A stretch of 64,000 nt of DNA from an uncultured Muribaculaceae bacterium (GCA_910584365.1 CAJUAF010000001.1:30118-94117), one strand, 5' to 3'. Positions 25,911 to 35,092 are shown, counted from the stretch's first letter. The notes: a model not told the origin generated them from the letters alone. Numbers and translations: made by a program.

Positions 25911-27206
25911 ATGACTACAATAACCGCTACTGCCGCCGCTGCGGATGGCCGCCGGCAGCTTCCCTGGTGGATTGCCACCCTCTATTTCGCTGAGGGATTA
26001 CCCTATATGGCCGTTATGACCATCTCGGTAATCATGTATAAATGTCTCGGCATAAACAATACGGAACTGGCCTTCTACACCTCCTGGCTTTACCTCCCCT
26101 GGGTCATCAAGCCATTCTGGAGTCCGTTCGTCGACATTATCCGCACCAAAAGATGGTGGATTGTCACCATGCAGGGGGTCATCGCCGCAGGGTTCGCCCT
26201 GATCGCTTTCACAATCCCGGCTGGAGCTTTCTTCCAGACCACGCTGGCCGTATTCTGGCTTGTGGCATTCGCCTCGGCCACCCACGACATCGCCGCCGAC
26301 GGATTCTATATGCTCGCCCTGACGGAGCATGATCAGTCGATGTATGTCGGGGTGCGGTCGCTCTTCTACCGCATCTCTATGGTCGTCGGACAGGGGGGAC
26401 TCGTAGTCCTGGCCGCATGGATTAACGAAGATTACGACACCCTTACCGGAGGATGGATAGCGATTTTCGCCATACTGTCGGCGTTCTTCCTGGGCGTGGC
26501 CTTTCTCCACGGATTCATGCTTCCGCGTCCCGCCGCCGATTCCGCGCGGGAGCCGAAAAGCGGACAGCAGGTTCTCCGGGAATTCTGCGATACATTCGTG
26601 GAATTCTTCCGCAAGCCCGGAGTGCTGGTGGCGCTGGCCTTCATGCTTCTTTACCGTCTGCCGGAAGCGCTGATGGTGAAGATGATACCTCCTTTCCTGC
26701 TTGATACTGCCGAAGCCGGCGGTATCGGCCTGAACGCAGATCAGGTAGGGCTGGTCTACGGAACAGTCGGCGTCATCGGCCTGATGGCCGGAGGCATCAT
26801 CGGCGGTATCGTGGCCGGTCTTGGTGGCCTGAAGAAATGGCTTCATCCGATGGCCTGGAGTATGTCGCTCACCTGTCTGACTTTCGTATATCTCGCCTGG
26901 GCGCAGCCTCAAGCTCTCTGGCAGGTCTACACCTGTGTGTTCGTGGAGCAGTTCGGCTACGGATTCGGATTCACCGCCTATATGCTCTACCTCATCTATT
27001 TCTCGATAGGGCGCTACAAAACGGCCCATTATTCCATCTGCACGGGCTTCATGGCCCTGGGCATGATGCTGCCCGGCCTGGCGGCAGGATGGCTGGTGGA
27101 TACGCTCGGCTATCTGGATTTCTTTATTCTGACAATCATCTGCTGTGTGACTACCATCGGAGTATGCTACCTGGTGAAAGTCTCCCCCGAATTCGGTAAA
27201 AAATGA
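25911..27206 (+). CDS. AmpG-like MFS permease, probable muropeptide/anhydro-sugar importer
   Basis: A 431-residue major facilitator protein with about 12 membrane helices. The beginning (QLPWWIATLYFAEGLPYM) and the later VGVRSLFYRISMVVGQGG are typical of the AmpG/acetyl-CoA transporter group, which import GlcNAc-anhydroMurNAc peptides in Gram-negative bacteria. Context agrees: an amidase-like protein upstream and NamZ directly downstream, whose ATG overlaps this stop codon (ATGA, 27203-27206). Direct evidence for the substrate is lacking, and Bacteroidota have several related permeases. Confidence 0.83.
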   Translation: MTTITATAAAADGRRQLPWWIATLYFAEGLPYMAVMTISVIMYKCLGINNTELAFYTSWLYLPWVIKPFWSPFVDIIRTKRWWIVTMQGVIAAGFALIAFTIPAGAFFQTTLAVFWLVAFASATHDIAADGFYMLALTEHDQSMYVGVRSLFYRISMVVGQGGLVVLAAWINEDYDTLTGGWIAIFAILSAFFLGVAFLHGFMLPRPAADSAREPKSGQQVLREFCDTFVEFFRKPGVLVALAFMLLYRLPEALMVKMIPPFLLDTAEAGGIGLNADQVGLVYGTVGVIGLMAGGIIGGIVAGLGGLKKWLHPMAWSMSLTCLTFVYLAWAQPQALWQVYTCVFVEQFGYGFGFTAYMLYLIYFSIGRYKTAHYSICTGFMALGMMLPGLAAGWLVDTLGYLDFFILTIICCVTTIGVCYLVKVSPEFGKK

Positions 27207-28456
27207 CATATCGCTATAAGCTCCTCTTCCTCTTTACAGCGCTTCTGACCGGCATCGCCGGTATGGGAGCGAGGGAAACTCAGCCCCGAGTCAGCCCGGG
27301 TATCGAGACCCTCCGGCAGGAAGATTTCGCTCCCCTGCGCGGAAAACGCATCGGACTGATAACAAATCCCACCGGCATTGACAACTCACTGAGAGCCACC
27401 GTCGACATCCTGAACGAAGCGCCCGGGGTGGAACTCGTGGCGCTGTTCGCGCCCGAACATGGTGTGCGGGGCGATATCACTGCCGGTGCTTCCGTAGCCA
27501 ACTCTGTGGACCCCGCCACGGGCGTCAAAGTCTATTCCCTGTACGGTGCCACGAAACAGCCCACGGCCAAAATGCTCCGTGACATAGATGCCCTTGTCTA
27601 TGACATCCAGGACAACGGATGCCGCTCCTACACCTTCATTTCCACCATGGCCAAGGCGATGGAGCAGTGTGCCCGCCTCGGAAAGGAATTCGTGGTACTC
27701 GACCGGCCCGACCCGCTGGGGGGCAACAAAATCGAAGGGCTGTGTACCGATCCGGACAATATTTCGTTCGTAGGTTACCTGCCGATTCCCTATATCTACG
27801 GGCTGACGCCCGGCGAACTTGCCCGGATGATTGTGGGAGAAAAAATGCTCAGGACCGACAAACCGCTGAAACTCACCGTAGTTCCCATGCGGGGATGGAA
27901 GCGCGATATGCTATTCGAAGATACCGGGATGCCCTGGGTTCTCCCCTCCCCTCATCTTCCGGCACCTCAGACGGCGGTATTTTATCCCGCCACGGGAATT
28001 CTCGGAGAACTGGATTATCTTTCCATCGGAGTGGGCTATACGCTTCCGTTCCGCACGTTTGCGGCCGACTGGATTGACGCGCCCCGGCTGGCGGCCCGTC
28101 TTGACAGTCTCCATATACCCGGAACCGGATTCCGTCCGATCCATTACAAACCCTTCTACGGATTCTCACGCGGAAAAAATCTCCAGGGAGTGGAAGTCTA
28201 CATAACCGACTTCGACGCCGCTCCCCTTACGCTGATACAATTCTATGTCATGCAGACCCTGGCTGAGATGTACCCCGCCAGGAAAGCTTTCGCGATGGCT
28301 CCAGCAGCACGCCTGAATATGTTCGACAAAGTGACCGGTTCGCGCCAGGTGAGGACGCTGTTCGGACGCCGCTACCGGGTGGAGGACATCCTCCCGCTAT
28401 GGAACCGCGACCTGGAGACTTTTCGCGCCGCCAAATCAAAATATCATCTTTACTGA
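27203..28456 (+). CDS. Exo-beta-N-acetylmuramidase NamZ-like (DUF1343)
   Basis: A 417-residue exported DUF1343 protein. Characterised members, such as NamZ of Bacillus and of Tannerella forsythia, cut MurNAc from the non-reducing end of peptidoglycan fragments. A signal peptide covers residues 1-22. Conserved blocks are LITNPTGID, the acidic/histidine motif FAPEHGVRG (Glu85, His86), VYDIQDNGCRSYTF, LDRPDPLGG, and SPHLPAPQTAVFYPATG. The operon with a permease and an amino-sugar kinase fits MurNAc scavenging. It overlaps the AmpG-like gene by 4 nt, so translation is coupled. Length is normal for the family. Confidence 0.88.
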   Translation: MTYRYKLLFLFTALLTGIAGMGARETQPRVSPGIETLRQEDFAPLRGKRIGLITNPTGIDNSLRATVDILNEAPGVELVALFAPEHGVRGDITAGASVANSVDPATGVKVYSLYGATKQPTAKMLRDIDALVYDIQDNGCRSYTFISTMAKAMEQCARLGKEFVVLDRPDPLGGNKIEGLCTDPDNISFVGYLPIPYIYGLTPGELARMIVGEKMLRTDKPLKLTVVPMRGWKRDMLFEDTGMPWVLPSPHLPAPQTAVFYPATGILGELDYLSIGVGYTLPFRTFAADWIDAPRLAARLDSLHIPGTGFRPIHYKPFYGFSRGKNLQGVEVYITDFDAAPLTLIQFYVMQTLAEMYPARKAFAMAPAARLNMFDKVTGSRQVRTLFGRRYRVEDILPLWNRDLETFRAAKSKYHLY

Positions 28457-28549
28457 TTCCGGTCCCCTGGTCTCTCCCTTTGGGGAGTCTGCACCACACC
28501 GACAATGCCAACCGATTCCCTCCTCCCCTTTTAAATCACTTAACTTATC

Positions 28550-29458
28550 ATGTCTGATTCAGCCAGTACGCGCGGTGACCGCCCTTCCGGCAAGATTCTG
28601 ATTGCCGACTGCGGTTCTACGAAAGTCCGCTGGGTCCTTTTGGACACCTGCGGCAAAATTCTCCTGCTCGACTTTGAAACCACCGGCTTCAACGCCGCCG
28701 TCACCTCCCCTGAGGAAATCCGCCGTATCCTGCGGAATGAAGTGGCGCCGAAACTGCAGTCGGCCGATATCGACACCCTGCATTTCTACGGTGCCGGATG
28801 TATTGGAGGGGACGTCAACTGGCGCCTGATGGATATGCTTGCGGAATATATTCCGGCGTACTGGATTGAGGTAGCCAGCGACCTGGTCGCCGCAGCCCGC
28901 GCCCTGTTCGGCCGTGGCCGGGGAATTGCCTGCATACTCGGTACCGGGTCCAACTCAGGACTTTACGACGGCAGGGAAATAGTGGCCAACACGCCTCCGT
29001 TGGGATATATCCTCGGAGACGAAGGTTCGGGCGCCGTCCTGGGTCGGCGGCTTATCGGAGACCTGTTCAAGGGTCTGCTGCCGGCGGAAATCGTAAGGGA
29101 TTTCGAGGATGAATATCACCTGTCGAAAGCGGACGTCATCAACATGGTCTACCGCCACGGTCCTTCCAACCGCTGGCTGGCTTCGTTCTGTCCGTTCATC
29201 TCGGCCCAAATCGGACACCCTGAAATAGCCGCACTGGTCACCGAAGAATTCCGCCGTTTCCTTCAGCGCAATGTCCGCCGGTATTTTACCGGCACGGCTT
29301 CCCCCGCGGATACCCCCTTAGGCTTCATCGGCACGATTGCCGTTGTCTTCAAACCGCAGCTTCTTGACGCCTGCACCTGCGAGGGCTTAACAGTAAAGAC
29401 CATCAACCGCTCGCCGATTCACGGCCTGAAGAACTACCACCTTTGTCAACAAGCGTAA
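28550..29458 (+). CDS. BadF/BadG-type amino-sugar kinase (MurK/NagK-like)
   Basis: A 302-residue ASKHA-fold kinase. The first phosphate motif is IADCGSTKVRW (Asp20 to Arg27); the second is CILGTGSNSG near residue 132; an adenosine region GEGSGAVLGRRLI-like block, GDEGSGAVLGR, follows. Such enzymes phosphorylate GlcNAc or MurNAc in amino-sugar catabolism. Placed after NamZ, it most likely traps the released MurNAc or GlcNAc as a phosphate. A 93-nt gap precedes it, with no terminator, so it should belong to the same transcript, which ends at 29535-29575. The stop codon lies within a small tandem repeat. Confidence 0.85.
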   Translation: MSDSASTRGDRPSGKILIADCGSTKVRWVLLDTCGKILLLDFETTGFNAAVTSPEEIRRILRNEVAPKLQSADIDTLHFYGAGCIGGDVNWRLMDMLAEYIPAYWIEVASDLVAAARALFGRGRGIACILGTGSNSGLYDGREIVANTPPLGYILGDEGSGAVLGRRLIGDLFKGLLPAEIVRDFEDEYHLSKADVINMVYRHGPSNRWLASFCPFISAQIGHPEIAALVTEEFRRFLQRNVRRYFTGTASPADTPLGFIGTIAVVFKPQLLDACTCEGLTVKTINRSPIHGLKNYHLCQQA

Positions 29459-29512
29459 CGAGTGTTCCAGCGTTCAAGCGTAACAATCGTCCAGCGTGCA
29501 AACGTAACAAGC
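29450..29512. repeat. Short tandem repeat of about 24 bp, 2.6 copies
   Basis: Units starting CAAGCGTAAC (29450), CAAGCGTAAC (29475) and CAAACGTAAC (29499); the first two share the later TCCAGCGT part. The first unit contains the kinase stop codon. Confidence 0.75.
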
Positions 29513-29534
29513 TTTTCCAAATAAACGAATAACA

Positions 29535-29577
29535 ACGACCGCCGGCTCTTCAGGGAGTCGGCGGTCGTCGGTTTTAT
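29535..29577. terminator. Terminator between the kinase and the OmpA-family gene
   Basis: Arms 29535-29548 (ACGACCGCCGGCTC) and 29555-29568 (GAGTCGGCGGTCGT) pair over 14 positions with one G-T, followed by TCGGTTTTATT on the plus strand and by TTGTTATTCG on the minus strand. It serves at least the plus-strand salvage operon. Confidence 0.8.
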
Positions 29578-29613
29578 TCTATGTTACTGCCCGGGGGCAG
29601 CGTCATTTGCGGA

Positions 29614-30795
29614 TTAGTCAACTACGGTCATGGTAGCTACGCGGTTCCAGGTATTGTTCTCGAAGAGGGAACCGATACCCTTACCCTCGGCCTTGATGCG
29701 GCTTTCGGCAACACCAGCCTTTACGAGGGCTTTCTTGACAGCTTCGGCACGACGGCCGGCGAGGCGTTCGTTGAAGGCCAGGGAGCCATCCTTGGAAGCG
29801 TAACCGTCAACCTTAACAGTAGCGTTGCTGTTCTCCTTGAGGGAGTTGGCAGTCATGGCGATGTTAGGCTGCTGGTTAGCCTGGATAGTGGCGGAACCGA
29901 GGTTGAAGAATACATAGCGGACGTTGTCGAGGTCTTTGATAACCTTCTCTACAACCGGCGGACGACGGTTGCAGGCGTCGAGCTGAGCCTGGAGGTCGGC
30001 GAGTTTGGCCTGGAGGGCAGCGTTGTTGGCACCGCAGGATTCGAGTTCGCCGCGAAGAGCGTTGATCTGGGCGTTGAGAGCATCAACTTCAGCCTGGTCG
30101 AACGGAGTTACGACAACGAAGCTGTGAGTACCGTTGGAGTTCTTGAAGTGGTAGGTGATACCGGCTTCAAGCTCGAAGTACATATTGTTGAAGTTGTAGT
30201 GGGAATCGTAGCCGAGATAAGAAACGTACTTGTCAGAGCTTACGTCGCCGTTCATGTTCCAGAGCAGGGCGGGCTTCAGGGAGATTGTCCAGGCCTTGGC
30301 TTCGCCGAGGTTGAAGTTGAAGTTAAGACCTACCTTGGTTGCGAAGGAATTGGCGTCGTAGCTGGGCACACCACTGTGGGGATAGTATGCGTGGAGCCAT
30401 CCGGAACCTGCGACAGCTTCGATTTCAAATACGCGGGGAGCGCCTGCATATCCGGCGAAAGCGTTCATAAGGTTGACGGCACCGAAAGCGCCTACGTACT
30501 GGTGGTCGAAGACGTTACCGGACTTGAGACCTGTCCAGGAAGAGGTATTCACAGACCATTCACCTTCAACACCGATGCCGAATACGGGCGTAATCTGCTT
30601 GCGGATTTCGGCGCCGACGATGCCGCGGCCGGTCTTGAGGAAGCTCTCGCCACCTACGGTCTTGGTTGCGAACACGCCACCCCCCTTGAGGGTGAACGAC
30701 CAGTTGTCAGAAAATTTGCTGCCTGCGACAGTAGTCTGGGCTTGTGCGGAGCAAACTCCGAGAGCCAGGGCAGCTAAAAGAATAGCCTTTTTCAT
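29614..30795 (-). CDS. Outer-membrane protein with OmpA C-terminal domain
   Basis: A 393-residue OmpA-family protein, probably abundant in the outer membrane. The start at 30795 (MKKAILLAALALG) gives a clean signal peptide ending SAQAQ; the frame extends 11 codons further, but into the leader. Residues about 25-220 are the N-terminal beta-barrel-like domain. A short periplasmic coiled coil (LNAQINALRGELESC and LQAKLADLQAQLDAC) precedes the OmpA domain (about 280-393), which anchors to peptidoglycan through the usual Asp/Arg pair (VDGYASKDGS, NERLAGRRA). The best-formed promoter in the window lies directly upstream. Confidence 0.9.
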   Translation of the reverse strand: MKKAILLAALALGVCSAQAQTTVAGSKFSDNWSFTLKGGGVFATKTVGGESFLKTGRGIVGAEIRKQITPVFGIGVEGEWSVNTSSWTGLKSGNVFDHQYVGAFGAVNLMNAFAGYAGAPRVFEIEAVAGSGWLHAYYPHSGVPSYDANSFATKVGLNFNFNLGEAKAWTISLKPALLWNMNGDVSSDKYVSYLGYDSHYNFNNMYFELEAGITYHFKNSNGTHSFVVVTPFDQAEVDALNAQINALRGELESCGANNAALQAKLADLQAQLDACNRRPPVVEKVIKDLDNVRYVFFNLGSATIQANQQPNIAMTANSLKENSNATVKVDGYASKDGSLAFNERLAGRRAEAVKKALVKAGVAESRIKAEGKGIGSLFENNTWNRVATMTVVD

Positions 30796-30825
30796 AAAGA
30801 GATGTTTCTTGTTATATGCTGGCTG

Positions 30826-30856
30826 CAAAGTTAAAAAATATTTAATGAATTACAAA
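30826..30856 (-). promoter_or_regulatory. Promoter of the OmpA-family gene
   Basis: On the minus strand TTTG (30856-30853), 19 nt, TAACTTTG (30833-30826). Leader is about 25 nt. Confidence 0.85.
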
Positions 30857-31103
30857 ATTTTTCCAAAGACTTTTTCAGTTTTTATCTGTCGGTTCTCCTG
30901 ACAAATCGACAAACAGGTTTCCGTTGGGTCTGAAATTCACCTGTTTAACCATGCAGTATCCGACATTTAAACCCTTATTCATCTTTGCTAACACTTTTTA
31001 AACAACCCTTATCTTCCAATAGTTTTCTTCTCCGTACATTTTTAACACTATTCTCCGTGGATTTTTTACAGGCTATTCTTAACCCGATAAAGGCAAAGTG
31101 AAG
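30857..31103. other. AT-rich intergenic stretch without gene
   Basis: About 250 bp between the OmpA promoter and the T9SS terminator. I see no conserved protein signal or strong structure. Confidence 0.5.
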
Positions 31104-31152
31104 GCAAAAAACAGGGCGATGTGCCAGGATTCTGGAATCTGACACATCGCCC
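31104..31152 (-). terminator. Terminator of the T9SS operon
   Basis: Arms 31143-31152 and 31114-31123 (GGGCGATGTG and complement) form a 10-bp stem; on the minus strand it is followed by CTGTTTTTTGCC. Confidence 0.85.
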
Positions 31153-31190
31153 CGTCCCGGGAATATCGTTATACAAATCTGTTGGCAGCT

Positions 31191-32399
31191 CTATTTGCGG
31201 CGGCGGACAGAACGGGTGGCCGAAGAAGAGGATTTGGCGGCCTTCGGCTTGCCGGCTTTCGGTTTCTTCTTGGCTTTGGACTTAGCCTTATCCTTGTCCT
31301 TGGTGGCTGATGCTTTAGCCCGGCGACTGCCGCGTGTGCTGCGCACTTCCTTTTTCGCGGGAGCGGCATCCACCACTTCCCCCTCGCCGTCGCGGGAGGT
31401 TATCGCGTTCTCAGTCTCTGCCTCGGCGGCTGCTTCAGCGGCGGCCTCGGCCTCCTCGCGGGCCTCCCGGGCGGCTATGACCTCTTCGCGGGAGGGTACC
31501 CAGAGCTTCTTGTCGAACTGCTCCAGGCGATTCTGGATGCTGTCCTGGGCGCGTTCCCGGTCATCGGGGTCGGGATAGAGCTGCATCATCGACTTGTTGG
31601 CCAGATTGCGGGTCTTATATATGTCGCCGTCATACATATTGCGCGCGAAGTAGTCGGCATAGGTGTATTTCGGCAGGTTGTTGTCATCGTCGATGAAAAT
31701 ATACTGCTGGGTAAGATAAGGACGCAGATTGTCCATCTTCACCCAGAACATGGGGTATCTTACGGCCTCGCCGCCGAAGTCATCGCTGCGGTGAAGCACA
31801 GGGCAGACAGCCTCCACGATGCGGCGCGTCTTGTTGGTACGCGAATCGAATTCCCATTTCTCCAGGACGAAATAAGAAAGGACCTCATTTGCCGGAACGT
31901 CACTCTCCTCTATCTGAAAGCGGGGATTCTTCTCGGTGGAACCTTTGGCGGGAGCGTAGAGGACATGGAAACGGTCGAGCATATCCTTTACGTTCACCTT
32001 ATACTGGTCGGTGAAAATTTCCTTCCCGTCGAGATATTCGTAAACCGGCAGCTGGTTATCGGAGACCAGCCGCATGATGATGCGGAACAGGTTCTCCTGT
32101 CCGTCCACGACCTCCTCGGGGAAGTAGAGGGGCATATTCTTGGGATTGTCGAGCTTGAGGTCGCGGTAGATGACACGCATCCACATCCGGTCGGCGTCGG
32201 AAGTCTCCTGGGAGGAGAACCGCTGCTGCATACGCTCGGTGACGCCCGGAGTGGCGCTCTGCTGCTTCTTGCCCCGGTCGGAACCTCCGCGGCGCACTAT
32301 TGACGAACTGGATGAACCGCCATCGGTCTGGGCCACGGTGCCGAACGCCGTAGCCATCAGAGCGAGAGCCGCCAGAGTATATTTTGCTATTGCCTTCAT
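31191..32399 (-). CDS. gldN: Type IX secretion system protein GldN/PorN
   Basis: A 402-residue periplasmic GldN/PorN, which binds the GldK/PorK lipoprotein to form the T9SS ring. The signal peptide ends near residue 23. The conserved region (about 60-285) includes DRMWMRVIYRDLKLD, KVNVKDMLDRFHVLY, NEVLSYFVLEKWEFD and YTYADYFARNMY. After residue about 295 the chain becomes low complexity: an Ala/Glu-rich helix (EEAEAAAEAAAEAE) and then a Lys/Arg/Ser-rich tail to the end. This tail is unusually long and basic for the family. It is the last gene of the operon, 24 nt after gldM, and is followed by a terminator. Confidence 0.93.
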   Translation of the reverse strand: MKAIAKYTLAALALMATAFGTVAQTDGGSSSSSIVRRGGSDRGKKQQSATPGVTERMQQRFSSQETSDADRMWMRVIYRDLKLDNPKNMPLYFPEEVVDGQENLFRIIMRLVSDNQLPVYEYLDGKEIFTDQYKVNVKDMLDRFHVLYAPAKGSTEKNPRFQIEESDVPANEVLSYFVLEKWEFDSRTNKTRRIVEAVCPVLHRSDDFGGEAVRYPMFWVKMDNLRPYLTQQYIFIDDDNNLPKYTYADYFARNMYDGDIYKTRNLANKSMMQLYPDPDDRERAQDSIQNRLEQFDKKLWVPSREEVIAAREAREEAEAAAEAAAEAETENAITSRDGEGEVVDAAPAKKEVRSTRGSRRAKASATKDKDKAKSKAKKKPKAGKPKAAKSSSSATRSVRRRK

Positions 32400-32423
32400 A
32401 TAGGAATATGGGATTTCAGTTTA

Positions 32424-33992
32424 TCAGTTCACGATTACCTCTATCGGGGCCAGGTCGCGGGTTATGCCGTCGGGACCGACAGCCTTGACGCGCGAGATAT
32501 AGAAGCGCTTGCCGCGGCTGAGGCGCCGGAAAGAATCTTTCTGGCGCTGGGAGAACTGGCTCCCCTGCGACACTTCGGGGATGGCGTTCCCCATCGAATC
32601 GAAGAACACCGTCTCGAACGACAGCACCTTGAACTGGATGTTCAGCAGGTCATCGTCGATGGCCGCCTCGATGCCGGGAGCATTGAGCAGGAAGGTCTTC
32701 GACAGACCCCGGCCTCCCCCTTTGTAATGGCTGGTATTGCCGTTGGCATCCTTGTAAGCGATATAAGGTGTAGGATCGGGAAGTTTGCGTACACGGAATT
32801 TAGTCGAAGCCACGGTCATCTGACGTCCGTCCATCTCGGCGTTGACCGTCACGACAGCCTCCTCCCCTACTTTCGAGGGATGGGCCACCCAGTGGTCACC
32901 GCTGCGGGTCAGGGAGCCGTTGGTCATGGTGGCGGAAACGCCGTTCATGGCCACGCCGGGAACCGATATCGAAATCGGGTTGTCGATTCCGGCATAAAGG
33001 ACATTCATCATCGTGGCGGATACGGTTGCCGTAGGCTCGATTACGGTGTAGCTCGACTGGAAAGGATGGCGGCTTACGGTGCCGTCGCCGTGGGGCACTT
33101 CAAGGTATCCCTTGTAGTCGAAAGTTCCGGTAGTTCCGGGAGAAAGCTCATAGAGTCCGCGGTCATTTCCAAGGCGGGAGCCGTTGACATAGACGACAGG
33201 ACGCTGTGTAGTGTCGACGGCGGCCAGCACGATATTGGCCGAATACTTTCCTCCGCGCATTACGAAACGGCTCTGGGGAATGACGAAAGCGTTCAGTTCG
33301 TTGACACGCACATCGCCGGCGTCGACATTGGCCAGGAGAGTCTGGAGCGCCTCACCCTCGGCATACTTGACATCGTTCTGAAGTTTCGTAAGAAGGGTCA
33401 CGGCGGCCACCACCGGCTGATTGTCGAATTTGGATTCCTCCCAGGACTGTTTTCCGAGGGTCCCCTGGCGGAGTACGGGGTCCGTGGAGAGGGCTTTCTG
33501 AATATTGTTGCGCTTGACCGAATCCACCATCAGAGAGGAGATATACTCGCGGTAGGACTCGATGGTCATCCTCAGGGTAGCCCCTTTGGGACGCGAGCCG
33601 GAAAGCATAACCACGGAGGCTGCCTCCAGGTTGTCGCGGTTCCGGATATCGCGCACGTCGCCGTCGTCGCCGTCGGCCTCGCGGACAATCAGCTGCTTGA
33701 TGGAGTCGATCTGGAGATAGACGCCTTCGGTGATGCGGCGTACCTCGCGGGCTTTGTCATACCAGGGTTTTCCCTTGTCGGGATTCTGCTCCGCGAAGGC
33801 TTCCAGAGTATGGAGGATGGCAGCGTTGCGCTGCTCTACGTTGCTGTTGGTTCTTGTCAGACCCTCCTCGACCTGGGTGAACCCGTTCAGCACATCGCTG
33901 GAGACGTTCAGAGCCAGCATGGCGGTCAGAACGATGTACATGAGGTTAATCATCTTCTGACGCGGTGAGAGCCTGTTGTTACTGGTACCCAA
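32424..33992 (-). CDS. gldM: Type IX secretion system motor protein GldM/PorM
   Basis: A 522-residue inner-membrane protein which, with GldL, forms the proton-driven motor of T9SS. The N-terminus SPRQKMINLMYIVLTAMLALNVSS holds the single membrane helix (shown by its YIVLTAMLAL core). The long periplasmic part comprises helical and Ig-like domains; conserved pieces include NAFVIPQSRFVMRGGKYSANI, VYVNGSRL and, near the C-terminus, VKAVGPDGITRDLAPIEV. The gene starts 38 nt after gldL and precedes gldN by 24 nt. Confidence 0.95.
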   Translation of the reverse strand: MGTSNNRLSPRQKMINLMYIVLTAMLALNVSSDVLNGFTQVEEGLTRTNSNVEQRNAAILHTLEAFAEQNPDKGKPWYDKAREVRRITEGVYLQIDSIKQLIVREADGDDGDVRDIRNRDNLEAASVVMLSGSRPKGATLRMTIESYREYISSLMVDSVKRNNIQKALSTDPVLRQGTLGKQSWEESKFDNQPVVAAVTLLTKLQNDVKYAEGEALQTLLANVDAGDVRVNELNAFVIPQSRFVMRGGKYSANIVLAAVDTTQRPVVYVNGSRLGNDRGLYELSPGTTGTFDYKGYLEVPHGDGTVSRHPFQSSYTVIEPTATVSATMMNVLYAGIDNPISISVPGVAMNGVSATMTNGSLTRSGDHWVAHPSKVGEEAVVTVNAEMDGRQMTVASTKFRVRKLPDPTPYIAYKDANGNTSHYKGGGRGLSKTFLLNAPGIEAAIDDDLLNIQFKVLSFETVFFDSMGNAIPEVSQGSQFSQRQKDSFRRLSRGKRFYISRVKAVGPDGITRDLAPIEVIVN

Positions 33993-34030
33993 TGGTGTAA
34001 GAGTTTATTAGGTTAGCGTTAATGTTGAAA

Positions 34031-35035
34031 TCAGACCTGACGGCCGTGGGAGGGACCCTGATAGGCGGGGGGCACATCCGGCCCGGCGGGAGGAGTCTGG
34101 ACAGGGGTCGGAGCCGGTTGCGGCGCGGCCGGCTGCTGTGCGGCAGCCGCAGCGGCGGCCATGGGGTTCGGCCCATACATATTGATGGTCATGGCCGTAA
34201 TCATTTTCTCGTAGACAGAGTTGAGCTGCTGCATATAGCGGGCCATCTTCTCGGTCTCCTCGCAGTAGCGGGCACTCTGGGAGGAACTGCGTTCATACAT
34301 ATCGCGGATTTCCTTGATGCCGACATTTACGCGGTCGATTGCATCCAGCTGGGAGCTTACACTCTTGAGCTGTATTTCGTAGATGGTGTTCAGCCCCTGG
34401 ATATTGCGGTTGAGTCCCTGCATCTGCTCCACGTAGCCGTTGGAGGAGCGGGTGATATTCTCGGAATTCTCGGTAATGGCGCGGAACGACTCCAGGAGGG
34501 TATCGTTGACCGTATTGAGCGAGCGGGTGGTCTCCTGGAGATGGCGCAGTTCCTCGGCCATGGCGGTTACCTGGTCGAGATAGGTCTGGGTGGCGGTGAC
34601 CATCGAGCTGACAACTTCGGCCGGAGTGGCGTCACCGGAAAGCACCGGGGCCTGGATGGGGGCTGCGGCACCCTGTTGACCGGAAGCTCCCTGCGCCGCG
34701 CCGGAGGCATTGACCGAGCCGTTGATGACCACACCTGTTCCGGCTGCGAAATCCGGACGGTCCTCGGGATTCTGCGTGTCGAACACGGGGAAGACATCCT
34801 CCCACTTGTAATTGCGCGGAGGACGGTCGAAGGCGGTCAGGGTAAACATCAGCACTTCGGTTCCCATACCGAGCGAAAGCAGGAAGTTACCGCCTGGAAG
34901 ATGGAGAATCTTGAACAGGGCGCCCCAGATTACGATTGCGGCACCGATGGAATACGCGAAGTTGAAGAAACGCTGCCCTTTGTCGGAGGCTATCCAGGCG
35001 GAAAGGCCGCGTTTGTATTCTTTATACTTTCCCAT
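34031..35035 (-). CDS. gldL: Type IX secretion system motor protein GldL/PorL
   Basis: A 334-residue inner-membrane partner of GldM. Two N-terminal membrane helices (AYSIGAAIVIWGALFKILH and NFLLSLGMGTEVLMFTLTAF) carry the charged residues of the proton path in this family, including a glutamate in the second helix (GTEVL). A cytoplasmic helical coiled-coil region follows (LDQVTAMAEELRHLQETTRSL and on). The C-terminal 40 residues are Ala/Pro/Gln-rich (AAAQQPAAPQPAPTPVQTPP), which is a longer low-complexity tail than usual. It lies 57 nt after gldK. Confidence 0.94.
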   Translation of the reverse strand: MGKYKEYKRGLSAWIASDKGQRFFNFAYSIGAAIVIWGALFKILHLPGGNFLLSLGMGTEVLMFTLTAFDRPPRNYKWEDVFPVFDTQNPEDRPDFAAGTGVVINGSVNASGAAQGASGQQGAAAPIQAPVLSGDATPAEVVSSMVTATQTYLDQVTAMAEELRHLQETTRSLNTVNDTLLESFRAITENSENITRSSNGYVEQMQGLNRNIQGLNTIYEIQLKSVSSQLDAIDRVNVGIKEIRDMYERSSSQSARYCEETEKMARYMQQLNSVYEKMITAMTINMYGPNPMAAAAAAAQQPAAPQPAPTPVQTPPAGPDVPPAYQGPSHGRQV

Positions 35036-35092
35036 TGAGAATTGACTGAGAAGTTTGCGGGTTAAACTGGCAGGTTAAAGAAGAGAGGGGTC

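Noticed and set aside
29581..30777. Long plus-strand ORF opposite the OmpA-family gene
   Set aside because: It is an antisense shadow of a well-supported gene with a promoter, signal peptide and OmpA domain on the minus strand.
32727..33968. Long plus-strand ORF opposite gldM
   Set aside because: Antisense shadow of gldM; its composition (many Gly, Val, His) follows from codon bias on the other strand.
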